This document shows positions 27,584-36,162 of a DNA stretch of 64,000 bases, piece by piece. Below the pieces are notes generated by a model. That model saw nothing but the letters and a program-made list of their open reading frames with translations. It was not told the DNA's origin and ran no database searches. The position numbers were made by a program, and so were the translations under genes. This DNA comes from CAYFTL01 sp964346145 (lineage in GTDB: Bacteria > Bacillota > Clostridia > Christensenellales > Aristaeellaceae). Each line of letters starts with the position of its first letter. Within the stretch, counting starts at the first letter, position 1. The stretch is from positions 10,768 through 74,767 of the forward strand of contig CAYFTL010000006.1 of NCBI GenBank assembly GCA_964346145.1. The letters are read 5' to 3'.

Positions 27584-27641
27584 ATTGATTTTTTCAAATA
27601 GGCGGCCGGCATTTGCCGGCCGCCTATTTGAAAAAATCAAT
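27584..27641 (-). terminator. 28-bp perfect hairpin overlapping the pfkA stop codon
   Basis: Two perfect 28-nt arms (27584-27611 and 27614-27641) surround 2 nt, so the top of the stem opens into a small loop. The core is GGCGGCCGGC, and the outer parts are A- and T-rich, so either strand ends in a U-tract. The right arm contains the pfkA stop codon (27637-27639). Confidence 0.8.
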
Positions 27642-28719
27642 CGCCAAATCGAATACCCACATCCCTTGCGGTTTTCACCATCTGGTGATCGATGGGCACG
27701 AATTTTGTTCCCGACGCGGTATAGCTGAGGGGGTTGTGGGTGGTCTGATCCCCCACCATGGCAATGCTCACGCCGTAGCGCTCTTCCTTGATAAGATGAG
27801 CCGCATGCACCCCCAACCGGGTGGACACCACCCGATCATAGCTGGAAGGACTGCCGCCACGCTGAATATGCCCCGGAATGACTGCGCGCGTTTCTAGCCC
27901 TGTTTCGGCCTCAATCTGTTCGGCCAACCTATGGGATATGGTTTTGTACGGATTTTCGGCATACAACGCCGCCCGGTCTTTCTTTTTCATCTTGGACTCT
28001 TCCACCGTCATTGCCCCCTCGGCCACGGCTACAATGGAAAACCTCTTTTTAGACTTGGCGCGCGCTTCCACCGCCTTTAGAATCCCATTGAGTTTATAGG
28101 GAATTTCGGGGAGCAAAATGACATCGGCCCCGCCGGCCACGCCCGAATACAGGGTGAGCCAACCCGCTTTGTTGCCCATGATCTCCACCACCATCACCCT
28201 GCCATGGCTGCTGGCCGTGGTGTGTAGGCGGTCTATAGCTTCTGTGGCGATGTCTACCGCCGAATAAAAACCGAAGGTTACATCCGTGCCCAGTATATCG
28301 TTGTCGATGGTCTTGGGCAGCCCGATCACGTTTAATCCCTCTTCGGAAAGCAAATTGGCTGTTTTGTGGGTTCCGTTTCCGCCCAAGCAAACCAAACAAT
28401 CCAGCCCCATTTTTTTGTAGTTCTTTTTCATGGCGGCAACCTTGTCCAGCTTATCCTCGCCGATCGTGCGCATATCCCGGTAAGGACGGCGCGACGTACC
28501 CAAGATCGTTCCGCCCAGTGTCAAAATTCCGGAAAAATCCTGCTGATCCATTTCGCGATATTCGCCTTCGATCAGCCCACCGTAGCCGCCGGCAATACCC
28601 ACAATCTGGGCATCAAAGTTTTCGTATGCCGCTTTCGCCACGCCGCGAATGGCCGCATTCAAGCCGGGACAATCGCCTCCACTGGTCAAAATGCCGATTC
28701 TTCTTTTTATTTTCTGCAC
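27637..28719 (-). CDS. pfkA: 6-phosphofructokinase
   Basis: A 360-residue phosphofructokinase, longer than the 320-residue Bacillus type. ILTSGGDCPGLNAAIRG opens the nucleotide site. The sugar-phosphate and catalytic segment is PKTIDNDI with base Asp. GGNGT replaces the GGDGS of common PfkA; GGNGT is typical of the group III clade that includes ATP- and some PPi-dependent enzymes. The donor is thus best left open, with ATP more likely. The stop codon lies inside a long hairpin. It is a single-gene unit. Confidence 0.9.
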   Translation of the reverse strand: MQKIKRRIGILTSGGDCPGLNAAIRGVAKAAYENFDAQIVGIAGGYGGLIEGEYREMDQQDFSGILTLGGTILGTSRRPYRDMRTIGEDKLDKVAAMKKNYKKMGLDCLVCLGGNGTHKTANLLSEEGLNVIGLPKTIDNDILGTDVTFGFYSAVDIATEAIDRLHTTASSHGRVMVVEIMGNKAGWLTLYSGVAGGADVILLPEIPYKLNGILKAVEARAKSKKRFSIVAVAEGAMTVEESKMKKKDRAALYAENPYKTISHRLAEQIEAETGLETRAVIPGHIQRGGSPSSYDRVVSTRLGVHAAHLIKEERYGVSIAMVGDQTTHNPLSYTASGTKFVPIDHQMVKTARDVGIRFGD

Positions 28720-28852
28720 CTCTCCGCATTTTTCTAATCATAATGCTACGTGCTGTGTAAACTTTCCAAACATACAGAAAACCGATCACCATTTGAAAGA
28801 ATCAAAAATTCTCATCGATCCAATTTACGTAATATATTTTACTTATATCTTT

Positions 28853-29515
28853 TTATTCGCCTAAAATCAGCTTGCCAAAGCTTTCGGGACGGTGAAAGTC
28901 AGGCGTCGGATTTTGCACCGGGTTCCAGCTGCCGTAGTGTGGAAATTCATACAAATCAGCGCATTTATAAAAGTTTCCACGCATAACAAGCCCTGGCTGC
29001 AGCTTTTGTCCATAGGTGTCTTCGATAAAACGAGCAGGTACGGCGTAGCTGAGCGCCCACCATCCCCCTTTGTGCGCTGCTGCGCTGGAGAGCGTGGTCC
29101 GAATATCCATATGCAAAAGCGGTATCGCCATATGGAATCTATTGTGCCGCCCTGCACCCAACCCCAACAACATGGTACCGATACAATTGACTTCAAAGTT
29201 TAAATAGTCCGAGCTGTGTTCGGGAAACGGGTTTATAAAAAATTCCATGCAGCTGTCGGTACACACCCGGCCGCCCATTTGTGCGATTTCACCGCGCACG
29301 CTAGGTTCTTTGGCATACATCAACAAATGTAAACCTTCCTGATTCCAGCCCAGACGCGCCATCACAGGAGGCTTATAACCGTTTTCATCCCAAACATATT
29401 GATCTACCGGCGCCTCGTTTAGCGCAGCATAGTTTTCAGGAATGTTGTCTGGCGAAAAATCGGTCAAATCCTTTAGCACTTGTCCGGTAAAACGATTGAC
29501 GATATACTCTCTCAC
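28853..29515 (-). CDS. CBM9-like carbohydrate-binding domain protein
   Basis: A 220-residue protein resembling the family 9 carbohydrate-binding module: a beta-sandwich with conserved tryptophans and the pattern DSCMEFFINPFPEHSSDYLNFEVN. There is no signal peptide, so a cytoplasmic role, perhaps a sugar-sensing or enzyme-accessory one, is suggested. I choose the GTG start (REYIVNRF) behind AAAGGAGG; an in-frame ATG 12 codons earlier has no ribosome-binding site. It lies alone. Confidence 0.7.
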   Translation of the reverse strand: MREYIVNRFTGQVLKDLTDFSPDNIPENYAALNEAPVDQYVWDENGYKPPVMARLGWNQEGLHLLMYAKEPSVRGEIAQMGGRVCTDSCMEFFINPFPEHSSDYLNFEVNCIGTMLLGLGAGRHNRFHMAIPLLHMDIRTTLSSAAAHKGGWWALSYAVPARFIEDTYGQKLQPGLVMRGNFYKCADLYEFPHYGSWNPVQNPTPDFHRPESFGKLILGE

Positions 29516-29544
29516 CTGCCGCACCTCCTTTATAATTTTGCCTA

Positions 29545-29585
29545 TTAGCAAAACAAAGTTCCCAGTGGAACTCTGTCTTTGCTAA
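29545..29585 (-). terminator. Hairpin after the rubredoxin gene
   Basis: TTAGCAAA and TTTGCTAA form the outer stem and AGTTCC/GGAACT the inner stem. It falls between the rubredoxin stop and the next gene's ribosome-binding site. No strong U-tract follows, so it could be a processing signal instead. Confidence 0.5.
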
Positions 29586-29593
29586 AAAGGTAT

Positions 29594-29707
29594 TTAATCT
29601 TCTTTCAATTCAAATTGCGATTTGTCCGCTCCGCACAGAGGACACTTGTCCGGCGCTTCATCCCCCTCGTAAACATAACCGCAAATCGTGCAAACCCACT
29701 TTTTCAT
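29594..29707 (-). CDS. Short rubredoxin-like electron carrier
   Basis: A 37-residue iron protein with CTICG (Cys6, Cys9) and CPLCG (Cys22, Cys25), i.e. C-x2-C-x12-C-x2-C, the short spacing of the rubredoxin domain at the end of rubrerythrins rather than the longer spacing of a classical 52-residue rubredoxin. It would bind one iron and carry single electrons in the oxidative-stress response of an anaerobe. The start giving MKKWVCTIC is preceded by AAGGGAG. Confidence 0.9.
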   Translation of the reverse strand: MKKWVCTICGYVYEGDEAPDKCPLCGADKSQFELKED

Positions 29708-29802
29708 ATAATATTCTCCCTTCTTTTTAATCAATATCGTAAAAATATTGTATTCTAAGTATACATAAGTTTCCAAAAATTTAAACTATTGGGCAAAAAT
29801 TT

Positions 29803-30525
29803 TCAAGGCAGCGCAGGCTTATCCTTGCAATTGCAATCCACATGGCGCTCCAAAAATGGTCTAAACCTGCGCATCGCTTCAGCCCAATCGGGATGCCCTT
29901 CCAACTTGGCAACCGCATCGTATGGTGTTTGAGGTACACGCAACATAATTCTTCGGGCGCCATTGGAAAGCATTTGTGCGGTCGATGGGCAAGCGGCACA
30001 CAGCACACCACCCAGGCGCGGATCAAATCGCGCCGCACCATCGACTGCGCGGCCACAGGCAACACAGCTGTCCATGCGCGGTGAACTTCCCAAAATGTGC
30101 ATAAGGTGCATTTCAAACGCACCGGTGAGCATGGCGGGCGGCAAATCCGAATAATTCAAAAAGGTCAGCGCCCGGAGGGTCAAGTGAAACAACCGACTGG
30201 CTGGCTGGCCGGGAAAAGCTACCGATTCCGCCAGAGATAGCCAGTAGAATCCGTGAATCAACCGATCATAATCTAAGCGCAGTTCATAAAAGCTGTCCTT
30301 GATTTGGCATTGAGTTACCGAATAATGTCCACGGTTATAATTTAGAATATATTCCCCGGCAGAAAAGGGCTCTGCCGCGTTAAGCAACGGTGATTTGGGC
30401 TTTCGGCATCCCCGGGCGATGGCATCTACCTTGCCCATGGTCGGCGATAGGAGCGTAAGCATACGGTCGTTGTCCCGGTAATTGGCAAAACGCAGCACCA
30501 AACCATCGGTCTTAATGGCTCCCAT
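29803..30525 (-). CDS. recO: DNA repair protein RecO
   Basis: A 240-residue RecO: an N-terminal OB-fold (about 1-80) and a helical C-terminal domain with a zinc-binding site formed by CVACG and CAACP. RecO promotes RecA loading in gap repair with RecF and RecR. It starts 2 nt after the era stop codon and uses GAGGAT inside era as a ribosome-binding site, so it is tightly coupled. This is the end of the phoH operon. Confidence 0.94.
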   Translation of the reverse strand: MGAIKTDGLVLRFANYRDNDRMLTLLSPTMGKVDAIARGCRKPKSPLLNAAEPFSAGEYILNYNRGHYSVTQCQIKDSFYELRLDYDRLIHGFYWLSLAESVAFPGQPASRLFHLTLRALTFLNYSDLPPAMLTGAFEMHLMHILGSSPRMDSCVACGRAVDGAARFDPRLGGVLCAACPSTAQMLSNGARRIMLRVPQTPYDAVAKLEGHPDWAEAMRRFRPFLERHVDCNCKDKPALP

Positions 30526-30527
30526 GT

Positions 30528-31430
30528 TTAATCCTCATAACCCAAGGTCCGCAAGTCGCCAACCCGGTCACGCCATCCTTCGCGCACTTTTACCCAGAGT
30601 TGTAGCATCACTTTGGTACCCAAAATCCGTTCGATATCTTGACGAGCCTGCATTCCAATGGTTTTAAGCATTTGCCCCTGCTTGCCGATGATGATCGATT
30701 TGTGGGATGCCTTCTCGCAATACAAGGTTGCGTGAATTTCGGTCAGGCTGTCCGACTTTTTTTCCATCCCCAACATTTCAACGCCCACCCCATGAGGAAT
30801 TTCTTCGCGCAGGTTGTGTAACGCTTTTTCCCGAATGATTTCGGCGCACAACACGCGCTCAGGCTGATCGGTGATCATATCATCCGGAAAATATTTGGGG
30901 CCTTCCTGCAAAGATTGCTGCAGCATATCCAGCAAATCATCCATGCCGTCGCCCTTTAAGGCGGAAACCGGAATAATTTGGTCAAACTTCAATTCATTCA
31001 AGCGCGCCAGCTGCGGCATAAGTTTTTCATCGTCGACCAAGTCTAACTTGTTGACTGCCAGAAACTTGGGACAGTTCATGTTTTCAATATCTTTTAAAAT
31101 TTCCATATCCTTGTGGCCGATATATTGGGCGTCTACCACAGCCAGAACCGCGTCCACGCCCTCCCTAGCCTGGGCTGTAGTCTTGGCCATGTATTCACCC
31201 AGCTTGGTGCGCGGAGTGTGTATGCCCGGCGTGTCTACGAACACGATTTGCCAATCGTCTCGGCTCAACACGCCTAAAATTTTGTTGCGGGTGGTTTGAG
31301 GGCGATCCGAAACGATGGCGATTTTTTCCCCAACAAACGCATTCATGATGCTGGATTTGCCCACGTTAGACCTGCCCAATATAGCCACAAATCCGGATTT
31401 AAAACTTGATTTTTGCTGATCCAAATTCAA
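30528..31430 (-). CDS. era: GTPase Era
   Basis: A 300-residue Ras-like GTPase with a C-terminal KH domain that assists 16S rRNA maturation and small-subunit assembly. G motifs: GRSNVGKSS (G1), DTPG (G3), NKLD (G4) and SALKG (G5); the KH motif GKQGQMLKTIG is near residue 245. The start is TTG (NLDQQKSS), 6 nt after AAGGAG. It lies 14 nt after the ybeY-cdd fusion gene, so two ribosome-maturation factors are encoded side by side. Confidence 0.95.
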   Translation of the reverse strand: MNLDQQKSSFKSGFVAILGRSNVGKSSIMNAFVGEKIAIVSDRPQTTRNKILGVLSRDDWQIVFVDTPGIHTPRTKLGEYMAKTTAQAREGVDAVLAVVDAQYIGHKDMEILKDIENMNCPKFLAVNKLDLVDDEKLMPQLARLNELKFDQIIPVSALKGDGMDDLLDMLQQSLQEGPKYFPDDMITDQPERVLCAEIIREKALHNLREEIPHGVGVEMLGMEKKSDSLTEIHATLYCEKASHKSIIIGKQGQMLKTIGMQARQDIERILGTKVMLQLWVKVREGWRDRVGDLRTLGYED

Positions 31431-31444
31431 TACATTCTCCTTAA

Positions 31445-32362
31445 TTAATCGTTTAAGTCTTTCAAAAGATTATCGGGTCCGAACGCTTCAGGCAACAACT
31501 GACCGAGGGTGGTCACTCGCATATCTTTGTCCCGAGCTCCCAGCACTACGCGCATGTCCACCGAGAATTCGTTGAGCACCTGGCGGCAAACGCCGCAAGG
31601 CACCGCCTCGTCGTGCTCGCCGACAACAGCGATGGCCACAAACCGCCGAACCCCCGCCTGCACGCCTGCGCATACGGCCGCGCGTTCGGCGCAGATGGTC
31701 GCACCGTAAGACGCGTTTTCCACGTTGCAGCCCTGAAAGGTTCTACCATCTTCGCTGAGCAAGCACGCCCCAACCTTATACTTAGAATAAGGGGCATAAG
31801 CCCTTTCCATGGCCTCAATGGCCAAATCCAACAGCTGCCTGTCGGTTACATTCGCGCCGTCCCGGCTAAGGGCAAGCAGCTCCATGGCTCGCCTTTCCAT
31901 GGTGCGCATGGCTTTTCGGTCGCCCTCTTCTATATGGTCGTAGCCCATCAGGTGAAACATCGAGTGGGCAGCCAAAAAACCAATCTCCCGAGTAAGGGAA
32001 TGACCATATTCCAAGGCCTGTTCTGTGGCGCGATCTATGCAAATGGCCATTTCGCCCAAGAACATATATCCCGTTTCCGGATCCAATTCCCGCCTGAGCG
32101 CTTTTTTATGCTGACGCGCCGTCCCCTGTCTGTATTCGACGGAAGGATAGCTAAGCACATCGGTCACTTGATCGATACCCCGGGTATCCCGGTTAAGATC
32201 GCGCATGGCATGAGCGTCGATTATGCGTACATATATTTCGACTTGTTCTATCCCCTCAAGCTCGGTACAGGTATCGGCCACACGGCCGAGCAAATCTTCC
32301 AATCCCTGAGGAGCGTGGTCGCATTCGACCGACAGTTCAATCAAAACGCGTTGTGACTTCAT
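31445..32362 (-). CDS. ybeY-cdd: YbeY endoribonuclease fused to cytidine deaminase
   Basis: One 305-residue frame holds two enzymes. Residues 1-165 are YbeY, the 16S rRNA 3'-end maturation RNase, with the metal motif HSMFHLMGYDH (His133, His137, His143). Residues 172-305 are a cytidine deaminase, converting cytidine and deoxycytidine to uridine forms: CAE at 224-226 (Cys-type zinc ligand and catalytic Glu226) and PCGVC (Cys256, Cys259). The linker is short (about 165-172) and has no stop codon or internal ribosome-binding site that I can see. In many Bacillota ybeY, dgkA, cdd and era are separate genes in this order; dgkA is missing here. ATGA overlaps the pgpH stop. Confidence 0.92.
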   Translation of the reverse strand: MKSQRVLIELSVECDHAPQGLEDLLGRVADTCTELEGIEQVEIYVRIIDAHAMRDLNRDTRGIDQVTDVLSYPSVEYRQGTARQHKKALRRELDPETGYMFLGEMAICIDRATEQALEYGHSLTREIGFLAAHSMFHLMGYDHIEEGDRKAMRTMERRAMELLALSRDGANVTDRQLLDLAIEAMERAYAPYSKYKVGACLLSEDGRTFQGCNVENASYGATICAERAAVCAGVQAGVRRFVAIAVVGEHDEAVPCGVCRQVLNEFSVDMRVVLGARDKDMRVTTLGQLLPEAFGPDNLLKDLND

Positions 32363-34611
32363 TTCTCTGCCCTCTTGCCGTCTTTTTGTCTGTGTGGAAA
32401 TGTCGTCTGGGGCGGAAGCAAGCTCAGCCCTCCCGTCGCTACGCCATCATCGGTTTCTTCGGCAAGGGATGCCGCTACCTGCTTAGCACTTTCGGCTTCC
32501 AAAAATACTTGCTGCGCGATATCTAAATTCGGATACTTAATGCGCTCGTGAAACGCACCTGCCAGCACCGTAGTAAAAGCCGTGCAAATGGTGTTGATAT
32601 CTCGGAAAGTCAAACTGCATTCATCCAGCTGATTGTCTTCAACCTTGGTGCGCACGAGCCTTCTGATCAACTCTCCAATCTTCTCCGGATCCGGATCGTC
32701 CATCGCTCGGGCAGCAGCCTCCACCGTGTCGGCCAGCATTACGATGGCCGCTTCCCTGCTGCGCGGCCGGGGGCCATCGTAGCGAAAATCATCTATATTT
32801 ACAGTGCCACCCTGTTTAAGCGCCTTGTCATAAAAATACAGCACAGGAGTGTTTCCGTGGTGTTGCTGAATAATGTTGAGCACAGCCATCGGGATGCGGT
32901 GGCGCATAGCCATTTGTACGCCGTCGCGCGGATGGGCGGTAAGTATGGCTGCCGACACCCGCGGATCCGTGCGGTCATGGGGATTGTCGCCGCGCTGGTT
33001 TTCTTTAAAATACATGGGGCGTTTAAGCTTTCCGATGTCGTGATAATAAGCGCCCACTCTGGCCAGCAATCCGTTTGCCCCTACCGCCGATGCCGCTGCT
33101 TCGGCCAAGTTGGCCACAATAATCGAATGGTGGTACGTGCCCGGCGCTTCCAACAAAAGCCGCCGCATAAGCGGCTGATTGGGGTTGGAAAGTTCCAGCA
33201 GCTTTGCCGAGGTTACCAGATTAAACAATATCTCTAACGGAGGCTGCAAGCCTATGCAGAGGATGGATGCCAACACGCCGCTGCCTGCGGCCCAAGCCGC
33301 TTGCCTGGACACCACAAGCAAGTTGGCATTGTTCAAAAGCCCTACCGCAAAAGTGCCCACCACATTAACCCCCGCCACGGCAACACCTGTCAGGATAATG
33401 TTTAACCGCTGTTGTTTTCTGCGCACCATGCCCATGCAAATAGAGCCCGACAGCATGGTGGTCAGCATGATGCTGAACATATCGGCGGTGAACACGGTGC
33501 CCGAATCGGCTGCCAAAATGCCGGTCAGCACGGCCAATATCCCGTTGCACACCAGAGCCGTTTGGGGCTTGAGCAACACGGCCACCAACATAAAGCCTAA
33601 AGTGACCGGCATCAGATGGGTGTTCACCTGCTTGATCAGCAGACACAACGCCATAACCAATGCGATGATCGTGCCCAACAGGCTCATACTTTTTGCGTTG
33701 ATTAATACTTCGGGTTCAAACAGATACAAATATGCGGCCAACAGCATAAGCAGCATCAAAATCAACAACGCAACGCCCAAGTAGGTCGTAAAATCTACGC
33801 CTTTGCTGGCCAGCATACCCAAATCTTCCAGCATCGCAATTTGGGAAGGGGTCACCACTTCGCCCTGGCGCACTATGTTTTGCCCTTTTTGATACACGAT
33901 GGGCTGCACCATGTCCATGGCCTGTTGACGATGTTCTTCGGTGGTTTGATTGTCGATGAGCATATTGGGGCGCAGACAACTTCTGAGCACGGCTGCGGCT
34001 ACATCCACAGCGGTGTTGCCCTTGTTGTCGTTGAGCAAACTTTCGCTGATGCTGACAACTGCGTCGGACACCTTGCCTTCTGAAACGGTGGCGCGCAAAG
34101 CCGCCCGAGCAAAACGCCGGGTTGAAACAGACAGAGCCTCCAGCTCCTCCTTGGGCAAGCCCATAACCGCCAAGATTTGATCATCGGTGAGCTCCACAGG
34201 AGCTACCAAAGTATGGGCTTTTTCCACGAGTTGCGGGATATCTACCTTGCTTTGCTTCCCTAGCGGAGGTTTTGCCGAAGCTTCCTCCACGCTGAGCCTT
34301 ATGTTCTCCAAGGCATCAAATGCCTTGTCCAGGTCTTCTAAAACGATCTGCTCCACACTGGGATCTTGAATGTAATAGGGCTGTACCGAGGCAGCTGCTT
34401 CTTCCCGCTTTTGCTGGGTGGTCAACTTATCTTCCACTTCTTTGGGCGCCGTTATCGTAACCGACGATACCTCTCCGACCCGAATCTCGTACCGTTTAGG
34501 AGAAATTGTAGTAGAGAGCATAACAAATAGCAACGCAAATACAATCAGCCCGATCAACAACATTGTGAGCACGGGACCTAATTTTCGCGAAAACTCGGTT
34601 AGCTTTTCCAT
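32359..34611 (-). CDS. pgpH: PgpH-type c-di-AMP phosphodiesterase (7TM-HD)
   Basis: A 750-residue membrane protein. One helix near residues 12-32 is followed by an extracellular domain (about 35-265), a block of about seven helices (270-480) and a cytoplasmic HD phosphohydrolase domain. Metal-binding residues appear in the H of TYHHSI, the HD of YYHDIGKLKR and later His/Asp residues. PgpH hydrolyses c-di-AMP and so affects osmotic balance and the cell wall. The ATG follows AAAGGAG. It overlaps ybeY-cdd by 4 nt. Confidence 0.93.
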   Translation of the reverse strand: MEKLTEFSRKLGPVLTMLLIGLIVFALLFVMLSTTISPKRYEIRVGEVSSVTITAPKEVEDKLTTQQKREEAAASVQPYYIQDPSVEQIVLEDLDKAFDALENIRLSVEEASAKPPLGKQSKVDIPQLVEKAHTLVAPVELTDDQILAVMGLPKEELEALSVSTRRFARAALRATVSEGKVSDAVVSISESLLNDNKGNTAVDVAAAVLRSCLRPNMLIDNQTTEEHRQQAMDMVQPIVYQKGQNIVRQGEVVTPSQIAMLEDLGMLASKGVDFTTYLGVALLILMLLMLLAAYLYLFEPEVLINAKSMSLLGTIIALVMALCLLIKQVNTHLMPVTLGFMLVAVLLKPQTALVCNGILAVLTGILAADSGTVFTADMFSIMLTTMLSGSICMGMVRRKQQRLNIILTGVAVAGVNVVGTFAVGLLNNANLLVVSRQAAWAAGSGVLASILCIGLQPPLEILFNLVTSAKLLELSNPNQPLMRRLLLEAPGTYHHSIIVANLAEAAASAVGANGLLARVGAYYHDIGKLKRPMYFKENQRGDNPHDRTDPRVSAAILTAHPRDGVQMAMRHRIPMAVLNIIQQHHGNTPVLYFYDKALKQGGTVNIDDFRYDGPRPRSREAAIVMLADTVEAAARAMDDPDPEKIGELIRRLVRTKVEDNQLDECSLTFRDINTICTAFTTVLAGAFHERIKYPNLDIAQQVFLEAESAKQVAASLAEETDDGVATGGLSLLPPQTTFPHRQKDGKRAEK

Positions 34612-34638
34612 TGCAGTTTCTCCTTTCTTTATTTTTTG

Positions 34639-35613
34639 TTAGTTGTTCCTTCCGCCGCGCTGGTGGCGCTCGTAGGCGCGAACGATGGCCTGAACCAGTT
34701 CATGGCGAACGACATCGCGGTGGGTAAGCTGAACCATGCCAATACCCTTTACGTTTTTAAGGACCTCCAGTGCTTCCACCAGTCCGGATTTGCGTATGCC
34801 CGACAAGTCGATTTGGGTAATATCTCCGGTAATGATCATGCGCGAACCCACGCCAATACACAAAAAAAACATTTTCATCTGCTCGGAGGAGGTGTTTTGA
34901 GCCTCATCCAAGATGATAAAGGCATCGTTGAGCGTGCGTCCACGCATATAGGCCAAAGGGGCCACTTCCACCGCGCCGCGCTCCACCAAGCGTTGATAGG
35001 CCTCGGCACCGATCATGTCATACAGCGCATCGTACAGCGGGCGCAGGTAGGGATCGATTTTTTGCGCAAGATCGCCCGGTAAAAAACCCAGTTTCTCTCC
35101 GGCCTCCACCGCCGGGCGAGTGAGTACAATGCGCTCAATCTCCTTATTTTTAAGGGCAACTACCGCCTGGGCGATGGCCAGATAAGTCTTGCCCGTGCCC
35201 GCCGGACCCACTGCAAAAACACACGAGTTGTTTTTCATGGACTGCACATAATTGCGCTGGCCCAAAGTCTTGGCTTTGATCTGCTTGCCCTTATAAGTGA
35301 TGACGATTACATCGCGCAAAATTTCGTCCATCCGGTCTATATTGCCTTCGCGGGCCAACTCAATCGCATAGCGAATTCTAGGCTTATCCAGCATTTCCCC
35401 TTTTTCCAGCATGCTGATGATTTTTTTTATCACCAAACGAGCCTGCTCAACCTTTTCCGAGTCGCCCGTAACCGCCAGTTGGTTATCCTTCATAAAGAAA
35501 TCGACCCCCAGCTCCTCTTTCAACAAAGCGAGGTGTTCGTCGCGAATTCCAAAAAGGGTCATATAGTGGTCCAGTGAATCAATCTGCATGGTTTGTGTCG
35601 TTTGATTCTGCAA
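34639..35613 (-). CDS. phoH: PhoH-like ATPase
   Basis: A 324-residue PhoH protein with Walker A GPAGTGKT near residue 140, Walker B FIILDEAQN, and the RGRTL motif of the family. Roles in RNA metabolism are suggested for relatives. The start is TTG (QNQTTQTMQ), 7 nt after GGAGG; an ATG at codon 9 has no ribosome-binding site. It is the first gene of the operon running to recO, with a palindrome upstream at 35675. Confidence 0.92.
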   Translation of the reverse strand: MQNQTTQTMQIDSLDHYMTLFGIRDEHLALLKEELGVDFFMKDNQLAVTGDSEKVEQARLVIKKIISMLEKGEMLDKPRIRYAIELAREGNIDRMDEILRDVIVITYKGKQIKAKTLGQRNYVQSMKNNSCVFAVGPAGTGKTYLAIAQAVVALKNKEIERIVLTRPAVEAGEKLGFLPGDLAQKIDPYLRPLYDALYDMIGAEAYQRLVERGAVEVAPLAYMRGRTLNDAFIILDEAQNTSSEQMKMFFLCIGVGSRMIITGDITQIDLSGIRKSGLVEALEVLKNVKGIGMVQLTHRDVVRHELVQAIVRAYERHQRGGRNN

Positions 35614-35674
35614 AATTACACCTCCAACATATAGAAACCGGCAAAAGGCACAGTTTGTAACTAGAAAATAGTCA

Positions 35675-35693
35675 TTTTACCATATTGGTAAAA
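35675..35693 (-). promoter_or_regulatory. Palindromic operator candidate upstream of phoH
   Basis: TTTTACCA and TGGTAAAA are perfect 8-bp arms spaced by 3 nt, about 60 nt upstream of the phoH start. The size fits a dimeric repressor or activator site. The protein that might bind it is not identified. Confidence 0.45.
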
Positions 35694-36162
35694 CATCTTG
35701 TACCTTTTAACCATCCGCTGCCTTATATGTTTTTTAATACTATGGGCAAACTCCGCATGCAATATATTATGGTAGCGTCACAATGAATAATCACGCCAAT
35801 GAATGAACATATCCCCATATTCAATATACTGCATGAATATTACATTTAGATTCATTCGTAATACAACATATTATACCACATGTAAAACACATGAAACAAT
35901 ACAGAGAAGGGGTGACTTTCAAGCCGAACTCACAAAAGTCGGATATTACTGCTTTTAAGCATGCCACCACATCTATATAGTGAAGTATCCTGAAAATACA
36001 TGTGTGGAACACTTTAGTACGCTATAGACGAATCTCTCACCGAAATATACTTGAAAGTTCTGCCATACCGGTGCTGTCGGCACTGGCAATTTTTAGCGCA
36101 TTTAATTTATACTGTTAAACAAGTTAAGGAAAATAAACCATCCATGAAAGGTAGTGATCTCT
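35694..36162. other. Non-coding, A+T-rich interval
   Basis: This stretch is visibly richer in A and T than its neighbours and holds no convincing gene. A 63-codon minus frame at 35821-36012 is poor in features and has no usable ribosome-binding site. A hairpin at 36062-36093 is listed separately. Confidence 0.6.
36062..36093 (+). terminator. Hairpin followed by TTTTT upstream of the secreted-protein gene
   Basis: GCCA/TGGC and GGTGC/GCAC form a bulged stem, and AATTTTT follows. It could be an attenuator in the leader of the gene at 36163 or an isolated terminator. No complete riboswitch fold was recognised. Confidence 0.35.

Noticed and set aside
35821..36012. A 63-codon minus frame in the gap after phoH
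   Set aside because: Cysteine-rich with no plausible start signal and no family; the surrounding sequence is A+T-rich and looks non-coding.
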